A stretch of 36,896 nucleotides of DNA from JBOHUC01 sp050733935 (GTDB lineage Bacteria > Eisenbacteria > RBG-16-71-46 > DASYSL01), in assembly GCA_050733935.1 (NCBI GenBank), contig JBOHUC010000042.1, forward strand, positions 1 through 36,896, read 5' to 3'. The stretch's first letter is position 1. Each line of letters opens with the position of its first letter. Shown here in pieces: positions 32,101 to 36,896 of this stretch. Under the pieces are notes generated by a model that was not told the origin of the DNA, searched no databases, and saw only the letters and a list, made by a program, of their open reading frames with translations. A program made the translations under genes and the position numbers.

Positions 32101-34397
32101 GGGTGACGTCCGCGGATGCCGCGACGAACCCGGCCACCGAGCCGAATCCGCCGGCCGCTCCGCTGTCGTTCTCGACGCCTGCGCCGCCGTGCCTGGTGGA
32201 CGACCTGACCGCCGATTTCGCGGACGGCACGCCCGACGCGAACATCGCACTCACGACCGCGGCCGATGGCGAGGTGACGCTCAAAGCGGCACTGTTCGAA
32301 GACTTCCCCGGAACCGCGTTACCGGCGGGCTGGGGATCGTTCCCCTGGGCGGGGGGCGGAGGTGCGACCGTGGGCGGCGGCTCGATCACGGTCGATGCCT
32401 CGTGCGTCAATCCGCTCGGAGCGGGTTTCGGACCGGGGACCGTGCTCGAGTTCCGTGCCACGTTCGCAGTCGCTCCGAACCAGCACATCGGATTCGGCTC
32501 GGGCGCGGACGGCGCGATCTACAACACGACGCCGTTCCTCATCTTCAGCACGGCCGCCGGGGGTACGACGCTCAACGCGCGGACCTATCCGGCAGGGATC
32601 GAGACGCCGCTCGGCGCGGGGCTTCTCGGCTCGCCGCACGTCTACAAGATCGACTGGCAGGCCTCGAGTGTCGTCTATTCGGTCGACGGCGTCGTGGTCG
32701 CGACCCACGGGGCGACGGTTCCGGACCCGATGCGGCCTGCGATCAGCGACATCGCCCTCGGCGGCGGGGTCGCGATCGTCGACTGGGTGCGTCTCACGCC
32801 GTACGCGCCTTCCGGAACGTTCCTCTCGCGCGTGGCGGGAAGTAGTCTCCCGGCAACGTGGGAGACGATGAGTTGGACCACGCAAACGCCTCCCGGAACG
32901 AGTGTCGCGATGGCGGTCCGGACCGGCGATACGCCGACTCCGGACGGAACGTGGACGGCGTTTGCTCCGGTTGCGACCTCGGGATCGACGCTCGCTCTTT
33001 CGGCCCGCTACCTCCAGTACCGGGCGGAGCTTTCGACGAGCGACCCGAGTGCCACGCCGGCCCTCGAGGACGTCACGGTCACGTGCAACGTGTGCGCGGA
33101 CGTCACGCCTCCCGTGGCCTTGAGCGGGTTCGGTGCCGCGGCTGCGACGACCGGAAACGGCCCCGGCGGGTCGATCAAGATCCACGTCACCTCGGGAGCC
33201 CCCGAAGCCGGCGCGACGGTCGAGCTCTACCGGGCGGCGCGCGGCGACTACCCGCTCTTCGCGGGCGGCGCTCCCCCGAGTCCCGATCCGTATCCGCCAT
33301 CAGGACCGTGGACGCTCATCACGAGCGGAAGCAGTGCGCTCGCGTACGTCGACACGCCGGGAGCGCGCGACCTCTACACGTACGCGGCGTACGTGATCGA
33401 TGCGTGCGGGAACGTCTCGCCTTCGACCCTTTCGAGCGAAGTGCACAACTATCACCTGGGCGACGTGAGCGACGGGGTGACTCCGGGAACGGGAGACAAT
33501 GCCGTGAACTCGGTCGACCTCTCGCTCCTCGGTGCCCACTACGGTGAGACGGGAGCGCCGGTCGCGGCGGTTCCCTACCTCGACTTTGGCCCGACGACCG
33601 ACGGGAGCACGAGCTCACCGCCGCAACCCGACGGGCGGATCAACTTCGAGGAGCTGGTCCTGATGGCGCTCTCGTTCGATCTCGTGAGCGCTCCTTCGGA
33701 GATCGCTGAGGGGAGTGGACGAGGCGGGGACGAACTCTCGCTCGTCGCGCGCGGGACGCTCGACGCGGGCTCGGAGCTCGAGGTGTCGCTCGTTCTTCAG
33801 GGTTCGGGCCGCCTGCAAGGGCTCTCGACCGTGATGGCGTGGGATAAGACCGTGCTCGAGCCGCTCGGGTTCGAAGCGGGAGGATCTCTCACCGCACAGG
33901 GCGGGGTCGCGTTCTCGCCCGCTCCCGGTGCGGTCGATGCCGTGCTCCTTGGAAAGCGGACGCAGGGACTCACGGGAGAGGTCGAGCTGGCACGCCTTCG
34001 CTTCCGGGTGCTTCGGGTCGGGGATCCCAAACTCTCGATCCAGAACGTCGCCGGAAGAGACGGCTCGAACCGGCCGGTCACGCCGGGAGCGATCTCGACT
34101 GCATCGGTCGTGGCCCCGCGTGTCTCCTCGCTTCTTCCGGTCGCACCGAATCCGGCGCGGAACGAAGCGCAGATCCGCTTCGGGCTTGCACGGGCTGGAG
34201 CGGTGAGTGTGGTGCTCTACACGGTGGACGGACGGCGGGTGCGCGAGCTCCTCGGAGAGACGCGTGAGGCCGGCGTTCACACGGTCGTGTGGGACGGACG
34301 GGACGGAGCGGGACAAAGGGTCGGTGCGGGCATCTACTACGTCCGCTTCACCGCTCCTGGAGTCTCGCAGTCGCGGTCGTTCCTGATGCTGCGATAA
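26151..34397 (+). CDS. Giant secreted multidomain protein with dockerin-like and cohesin-like modules
   Basis: The 2748-residue protein starts at ATG 26151 after GGAGA. Residues 1-44 look like a signal peptide with a long basic n-region (core LRSLVVLASLIGFSA). Domains in order: an N,N-dimethylformamidase large-subunit-like region (about 45-520; IYRMGWYGGLGAR, FISVGHDEYWS), an Ig-like domain (531-625), DUF4082-like (630-793; WPTTVAVGGDAGDGNSVEVG), Big_5-like Ig (800-910), a glutamine-amidotransferase-like fold (922-1163), a polysaccharide-deacetylase-like region (1164-1503; VIIMTGDNHASS), two tandem 410-residue units of FN3-like plus lectin-like sheet (1504-2313), an Ig-like domain, a dockerin-like pair (GDNAVNSVDLSLL; DGRINFEEL, about 2434-2510), a cohesin-like domain (about 2524-2653; GLSTVMAWDKTVLEPLGF) and a FlgD-like C-terminus. 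A surface-attached binding/processing protein is likely. Catalytic activity is unproven. Confidence 0.88.
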   Translation: MLRMAAVSVRRLAATGTRRFALRSLVVLASLIGFSASDALPAFAVNEIVPENLLPGNPQSEWDISGAGDGSIQGFATDISVNRGGTIEFKIDTPATSYQIDIYRMGWYGGLGARKVATILPSAALPQSQPAPLYDAVTGLTDCGNWAVSASWTVPANAVSGVYIARPKRTDVGGDAASHIIFVVRDDASTSDLLMSISESTYQAYNSYGGNSLYGGSVAGYPAGHATKVSYNRPFITRSGPSEDWFFNADYPMVRWLERNGYDVSYFTNLDTGRNGGLLLNHKAFISVGHDEYWSAEMRTSVENARAAGKHLAWFSGNEVYWKVRWEPSTDGSLTPNRTMVCYKEGTLGELACGGKCDPSPTWTGLWRDGCAFSPPSDGCLPENALTSQISWDGSTSSIQVPETYSDLRFWRNTSVANLLPAQTATLTGGTLGYEWDFEQFPASYPPGRIKMSDTFFNSKRHHLSLYRHASGALVFGAGTVQWSWGLDGTHDRGGSVEDPAVQQATVNLFAEMGAQPATIQAGLVQQTASGDLTAPVSAIGFPLDGGNVPAGTTISISGTANEAGGVVGGVEVSVNNGATWALATGGANWSYSWTPLTPGPVTIRARAVDDWGNLEAPGSSIAVTVDPAPPAVCPCTLWPTTVAVGGDAGDGNSVEVGVKFRSDVDGFITGIRYYKHAAAAGTHVGKLWTTGGALLESATFTGESASGWQEVAFGAPVAITAGTTYIASVFLPNGHYAFSGSYFATSGHDNAPLHALAEGVDGPNGVFLYAPLGGFPTTTFQSSNYWVDVRFETETGPDETPPSVTGISPGNNAVGVAVGANVVATFNEVLDALTVDGTTVELRDPLNALVPTALTWSSAAKTITIDPVSLLDYSTQYTARLKGGVADPRLKDLAGNALGADFNWSFTTAAPPPPPPDEGPGGPILVVTTAGDPYGRYFAEILRNEGLNAFTARDISLVTGAMLADYKAVVLASMPLSAPQVTMLTDWVDAGGRLVAIRPDAQLASLCGLTVAGGTLSDAYLKFDTTQPPGQGLTPETIQFHGAADLYTNSGATLVATLYSNPTTVTANPAVVRRSFGVNGGHVATFTYDLARSVVWTRQGNPAWAGQERDGTGPGRSDDMFFGAASFDPQPDWINLDKVAIPQADEQQRLLANLIQDGMIDVLPLPRYWYFPSMHKAVIIMTGDNHASSGMQPRFDQYLAQSPPGCSVDDWECVRASGYLYIGGPFNDAQALAYHNQGFEVGIHFDTGCANFTPASLQATYSGSLTNFAATYPSVPPPSSNRNHCVVWSDWVTTAETEAANGIRLDVNYYYWPPAWGVGSRPGMFTGSGMPMRFARLDGSMVDCYQAATQMTDESSQAYPSTCDALLDKALGPEEYYGAFTANMHFDHAPGNGSDQIVGSALSRGVPVVSGRQMLTWLDGRNGSSFQSLAWDGTALSFAIAVGAGARNLQAMLPRNAGGAQLLSLTRNAAPVVFALMTLKGREYAVFPADAGNWVATFAPDLVAPVISNVVATPAALGTSATITWDTDEASDSRVDYGTSPGTLDQNVSSAANVTGHSLLLSGLSTGTTYYYRVTSADESDNSTTEPNPPAAPLSFATPTPPCLLDDLTADFAAGTVDAGAAVRTLDDGEVTLAGAISEEFNGTTLPADWGSFPWGGGSSAVVSGGVVTVDGTNVHPNGGGFGPGSVLEFRATFGNGSFQHGGFGAGNNAPPNEIYNTTPFVIFTTSTTSTNLFARTLSGGDLATDLGPTLLNSSHLYRIEWNAGSVQYFVDNALVATHAVSVPGPMRPAISDIASGGAVLVVDRLQVTPYAPAGTFLSRIADGGGSVEWGTMSWTAQTPAGTSLALSVRAGETATPDGSWTSFVPVPASGTNLALNSRYLQYRAELATSNTLVTPVLEEVAISCGAAGPDVTPPVITNVVATPDPGGTSATVTWDTNEPANSRVDYGTSPGLLDQSASLGALVVGHSVPLTGLAQGTTYYYRVTSADAATNPATEPNPPAAPLSFSTPAPPCLVDDLTADFADGTPDANIALTTAADGEVTLKAALFEDFPGTALPAGWGSFPWAGGGGATVGGGSITVDASCVNPLGAGFGPGTVLEFRATFAVAPNQHIGFGSGADGAIYNTTPFLIFSTAAGGTTLNARTYPAGIETPLGAGLLGSPHVYKIDWQASSVVYSVDGVVVATHGATVPDPMRPAISDIALGGGVAIVDWVRLTPYAPSGTFLSRVAGSSLPATWETMSWTTQTPPGTSVAMAVRTGDTPTPDGTWTAFAPVATSGSTLALSARYLQYRAELSTSDPSATPALEDVTVTCNVCADVTPPVALSGFGAAAATTGNGPGGSIKIHVTSGAPEAGATVELYRAARGDYPLFAGGAPPSPDPYPPSGPWTLITSGSSALAYVDTPGARDLYTYAAYVIDACGNVSPSTLSSEVHNYHLGDVSDGVTPGTGDNAVNSVDLSLLGAHYGETGAPVAAVPYLDFGPTTDGSTSSPPQPDGRINFEELVLMALSFDLVSAPSEIAEGSGRGGDELSLVARGTLDAGSELEVSLVLQGSGRLQGLSTVMAWDKTVLEPLGFEAGGSLTAQGGVAFSPAPGAVDAVLLGKRTQGLTGEVELARLRFRVLRVGDPKLSIQNVAGRDGSNRPVTPGAISTASVVAPRVSSLLPVAPNPARNEAQIRFGLARAGAVSVVLYTVDGRRVRELLGETREAGVHTVVWDGRDGAGQRVGAGIYYVRFTAPGVSQSRSFLMLR
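30661..33090 (+). repeat. Internal tandem duplication of about 1.23 kb
   Basis: Two adjacent copies (about 30661-31890 and 31891-33090) encode the same order of modules: VISNVVATP / VITNVVATP, SRVDYGTSPG, TYYYRVTSAD, EPNPPAAPLSF, then LVDDLTADFA, GFGPG, YNTTPF and RYLQYRAEL. The anchor points GATCTCGAAC (30671) and GATCACGAAC (31901) lie 1230 bp apart. Codon-level differences are many, so the duplication is not recent. Confidence 0.9.
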
Positions 34398-34410
34398 GGA
34401 AATTGCCGAT

Positions 34411-35481
34411 TCAGACGGCCGCGGCTTCCCACGCCGCGAGCAGCTCCGCCTCGCGCGCGGGAGACAATCCCCCCGCGCGGGGCGTATCGGCCGGCCGGGT
34501 CGCATCCCAATCGAGGGTCGCGCGCACGGTGTCCGCGAGCGGTCGAAACGTCAGGCCGCTTGCGAGCGCGCGCGAGAGATCGACGCGCAGCATTCCGGCA
34601 AGCTCCGGCGCAGAGGTCGGAAGCCAGAGCGGAAGCTCGAGCCACGGGCCGACCTTCTGAGCGACGAGGAACTCCTCGCTCACCCACGTGACGCGTGCTG
34701 CAGGCGCTCCGCGCTCGCGCGCGATCGCCGCGCAAGTCGCGAGCACGTCGCCCATCGGAATCGGGGTCGCAGGTCCGGTCGCCTGGATCGTGCCGTCGGT
34801 CCCGGCTTCGATGAGCCGCACGCACCATTCGGCGAGGTCGCGCACATCAATGAGCTGCACGAGGCGCGCCGGATCGCCGGGAGCCAGGATTTCGCCGCCG
34901 CGCAGGAAGCGAGCCGGCCAGTACGTGAAGCGGTCGCTTGCGTCGTACGGCCCGACGATGAGTCCGGGACGGAGGACGAGCGCCCGGGCGCCCGCTTCCA
35001 TCGTCTTCGTCCGGACGACGCGCTCGCAGCGCGCCTTGAGCGGACCGTAGAGCGCGCCGAGCCGGTCGGCCGCCATCGGCTCACCCGAAGGCAGCGCGAG
35101 CACCTCCGCTTCCTGCTCCGCCGTGAGCTCGGCCGCCGGTGCGTCTTCGGCAAGGTCCACGCGCGACAGATCTTTGTACGCGGAAATGCTCGAGACGTAC
35201 GTGTAGTGGGGGACGCGGGGGGCAAGCTCGCGGACGCTCGCTTCGACGTCCTGCGGGAGATGCGTGGACGGATCGAAGACCGCGTCCCACGTGCCGTCCG
35301 CGAGTGCCGCGAGACCCTCCGCGCCGCGCCTCCGGTCGCCGCGCAATTGCACGAGATCGGGGAAGGCCGGGCTGTCGGTGCGCCCGCGATTGAACAGCGT
35401 GACTTCGTGTCCGCGCGCGCGCGCCGCTGTCACGAACCAGCGGCCGAGGAATTTCGTTCCGCCCAGAACCAGGATGCGCAT
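34411..35481 (-). CDS. Atypical NAD(P)-dependent epimerase/dehydratase (SDR)
   Basis: The 356-residue protein begins MRILVLGGTKFLGR, with the G-x-x-x-[FL]-x-G dinucleotide-binding motif at residues 7-14. Further SDR-like features are TLFNRGRTD after beta2, WDAVFDPS, YTYVSSISAYKD, LRPGLIVGPYD and QLIDVRDLAEWCVRL. The canonical Tyr-x-x-x-Lys is not evident around SSISAYKD, as in atypical extended SDRs related to NAD-dependent epimerases. Substrate is unknown; a nucleotide sugar or small-molecule reductase or a non-catalytic binding role are all possible. ATG 35481 lacks a strong ribosome site. It follows pdxH on the same strand after 55 bp and converges with the giant gene 13 bp away. Confidence 0.88.
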   Translation of the reverse strand: MRILVLGGTKFLGRWFVTAARARGHEVTLFNRGRTDSPAFPDLVQLRGDRRRGAEGLAALADGTWDAVFDPSTHLPQDVEASVRELAPRVPHYTYVSSISAYKDLSRVDLAEDAPAAELTAEQEAEVLALPSGEPMAADRLGALYGPLKARCERVVRTKTMEAGARALVLRPGLIVGPYDASDRFTYWPARFLRGGEILAPGDPARLVQLIDVRDLAEWCVRLIEAGTDGTIQATGPATPIPMGDVLATCAAIARERGAPAARVTWVSEEFLVAQKVGPWLELPLWLPTSAPELAGMLRVDLSRALASGLTFRPLADTVRATLDWDATRPADTPRAGGLSPAREAELLAAWEAAAV

Positions 35482-35536
35482 GTTGGAATCCCGTGGCTCC
35501 GTTGTCGGACGCCAAAAGGTCGACCGACTCGAAGCC

Positions 35537-36118
35537 CTAAGGCCAGAGCCTGGACTCGCGCCAGATCCCGTCGTCGTCGCGCTCGAAGACGATTCGTTCG
35601 TGGAACCGATCCTCGCGGCCTTCCCAGAACTCGAACGTCACGGGGACGAGACGGTATCCGCCCCAGTGGCGCGGACGCGGAATCTCGCGGCCCTCGTAAT
35701 GCCGCTCGGCTTCCACGCGCTTCTCCTCCATGGTCGCACGCTCCGGCGCCGGCCGGCTCTGCGGCGACACGAACGCCGAAATCTGACTCCCGCGGTGGCG
35801 CGAATGCCAGTACGCGTCTGCTTCCGCATCCGGGATCGGCTCGACCGTGCCCTCGATCCGCAATTGACGGTGAAGCGGCTCCCAGTAGAGCGCAAGCGCG
35901 GCCCGCGGGTTCACCGCAAGCTCGGCGGCCTTGCGACTTTCGAGGTTCGTAAAGAACTGAAACCGCCCGTGCTCGTCCACACCCTTGAGCAGCACCCAGC
36001 GCGCGGCCGGTTTCCCGTCGGGGGTCGCCGTCGCAAGCACCATGGCCTCCGGCATGGGGAGGCCGGCCGTCCGAGCCTCGGTGTACCAGGCCCGGAACAA
36101 GGCGATGGGATCGTTCAT
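35537..36118 (-). CDS. pdxH: Pyridoxamine/pyridoxine 5'-phosphate oxidase
   Basis: The 193-residue protein begins with a typical short helix (DPIALFRAWYTEA). It shows the FMN- and substrate-binding sequences of PdxH: EAMVLATATPDGKPAARWVL, FQFFTNLESRKAAELA, ALYWEPLHRQLRIEG, YWHSRHRGSQISAF and PRHWGGYRL. The C-terminal motif usually read as R-L-H-D-R is R-F-H-E-R here. The enzyme oxidises PNP or PMP to PLP with FMN in the cytoplasm. It is slightly shorter than the E. coli protein at the N-terminus, as is common. ATG 36118 has GGAGGGAG at short spacing. It is the first gene of a probable pair with the SDR gene. Confidence 0.96.
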   Translation of the reverse strand: MNDPIALFRAWYTEARTAGLPMPEAMVLATATPDGKPAARWVLLKGVDEHGRFQFFTNLESRKAAELAVNPRAALALYWEPLHRQLRIEGTVEPIPDAEADAYWHSRHRGSQISAFVSPQSRPAPERATMEEKRVEAERHYEGREIPRPRHWGGYRLVPVTFEFWEGREDRFHERIVFERDDDGIWRESRLWP

Positions 36119-36379
36119 CGCTCCCTCCGGCGAAACCGGGGAGGCCTCGAAAAGGCCGTCTTGAGCGCGTTTTTGTGTTGCCGAAGACCGGCTCGGAGAT
36201 GTAGCATTTTCTGCCAGTTAACCCCCCATGGATGTCCAAGAACGATGCCGTGCAGGTGAACGTTTGACACCTTAGCGAGTCCTTTCGCGCGGCGTCACCC
36301 CACCTGTTCTCTTCGCCCGCCGCTTGCGGGCACCCCCTGAGAACGGGCCGTGGCTTCACAACCTGTGGGAGTCCGAACC
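36119..36379. promoter_or_regulatory. Divergent leader region with two hairpins
   Basis: This spacer separates pdxH (minus) and the partial cohesin-like gene (plus). A two-tier hairpin lies at 36306-36344: outer GTTCTC/GAGAAC and inner GCCCGC/GCGGGC around CGCTT. A smaller GGCCT-CGAAA-AGGCC stem lies at 36143-36157 on the pdxH side. No clear -35/-10 pair was found. Confidence 0.5.
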
Positions 36380-36896
36380 ATGCGTATCACGCCTACGCTG
36401 CGTCTCCGTGCGTCTGTCTTCACCTGTACGATGCTTGCGCTGACAACGATGTTGCTCGCGGATTCGGCCCGTGCCGTGGACAATCCCGTGTCCCTCGGTG
36501 CGGCTCCCTCCTGCATTTCGATCGGGAATCCCTGTGTTTCGATCCCGGTCAGCATCGCTCGCACGGATGCGGCTCCCCTGCGTGGCTACAGCGTCACGTT
36601 CACGCTGTCCGCCAATCTCATGCTGTGCGGCCCGGTCGGCGCGAACATCCTCCAGGGTCCGTACCTCGCCACCGGCGCGGGCACGAACGGCACCACGTAT
36701 CTCGTGCTCAACAACGGCGGCGGCTCGTACACGGTGGACGAGGCGATCCTCGGTACGCCGTGCGGTGCGGGCGGCGCGGGGGGCGGCCTGTTCACGATCA
36801 AAGTCATGAACTCGGGCGGCGACGGCCTCGGCACGATCACGATCAACTCGGTGACCCTGCGCGACTGTTCGAACGCTCCGATCCCCGCGGATCTCG
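36380..36896 (+). CDS. Secreted cohesin-like protein, N-terminal part (cut by right edge)
   Basis: The frame is open from ATG 36380 to the edge, 172 codons, with GGGAG 8 nt upstream. A signal peptide is visible (basic MRITPTLRLR, hydrophobic TMLALTTMLLA, then DSARA). The mature part reads as a cohesin-like beta sandwich: VSIPVSIARTDAAPLRGYS, VTFTLSANLMLCGP, GGGSYTVDEAILG, GLFTIKVMNSGG and TITINSVTLRDCSN. Alternating strands with the order 'V-x-[IV]-P-V-x-[IL] ... L-R-[GA]-[YF]-S-V' recall cohesin and related carbohydrate-binding folds. The rest of the protein is outside the window. It lies 2 kb from the giant protein that carries a dockerin-like and a cohesin-like module. The call as cohesin-like rests on pattern only. 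Confidence 0.75.
   Translation, partial: MRITPTLRLRASVFTCTMLALTTMLLADSARAVDNPVSLGAAPSCISIGNPCVSIPVSIARTDAAPLRGYSVTFTLSANLMLCGPVGANILQGPYLATGAGTNGTTYLVLNNGGGSYTVDEAILGTPCGAGGAGGGLFTIKVMNSGGDGLGTITINSVTLRDCSNAPIPADL

Overview
The window comes from a GC-rich, didermic (Gram-negative-type) bacterium. Evidence for an outer membrane is two TonB-dependent receptors (one cut by the left edge), a lipoprotein, and many exported proteins. Four large exported proteins end in the same FlgD-like Ig module (… PNP/SPSP … YDVRG … G-x-YYVR). This module is typical of Candidatus Eisenbacteria and other FCB-related or Gemmatimonadota-like lineages, so I infer an organism of that kind; there is no rRNA gene to settle it. 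No tRNA, rRNA, CRISPR array, transposase or phage gene was recognised.

Layout. 1-555: C-terminus of a TonB-dependent receptor. 623-1832: ECF sigma factor and overlapping single-pass anti-sigma-like protein. 5843-1837 (minus): second ECF-type sigma factor coupled by a GTGA overlap to a 1139-residue Ser/Thr kinase-STAND ATPase-TPR protein. The 5844-6105 spacer holds three tandem 10-bp repeats and a near-perfect 14-bp inverted repeat. 6106-8607: secreted 14-repeat propeller protein. 10644-8635 (minus): exported propeller-like protein and an LD-carboxypeptidase. 10759-12713: cupredoxin lipoprotein and a Cas4-like/RNase H fusion nuclease, ending in a strong hairpin. 13523-12855 (minus): PrcB-like protein. 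13836-16465: secreted zinc metalloprotease and a small YHS-like protein. 18790-16496 (minus): secreted M12-like metalloprotease. 21401-18882 (minus): TonB-dependent receptor behind a TPP riboswitch. 22356-21667 and 23229-22483 (minus): PDZ protein and metallo-beta-lactamase-fold hydrolase. 23255-25949: thiamine pyrophosphokinase, CPBP membrane protease and quinolinate synthase (nadA). 26151-34397: a 2748-residue secreted multidomain protein carrying both dockerin-like and cohesin-like modules. 36118-34411 (minus): pdxH and an atypical SDR. 36380-end: start of a secreted cohesin-like protein cut by the right edge.

How the genes fit together. The best functional link is vitamin B1 acquisition: a TPP riboswitch on the receptor mRNA suggests thiamine-compound uptake, and thiamine pyrophosphokinase 1.9 kb away would convert imported thiamine to TPP. 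nadA and pdxH add NAD and PLP supply. The second theme is surface and secreted biology: proteases, propellers, a giant adhesin/enzyme-like protein with cohesin and dockerin modules, and a neighbouring cohesin-like protein, which together could form a non-cellulosomal extracellular complex. The third theme is signalling, with two ECF sigma systems facing each other tail to tail.
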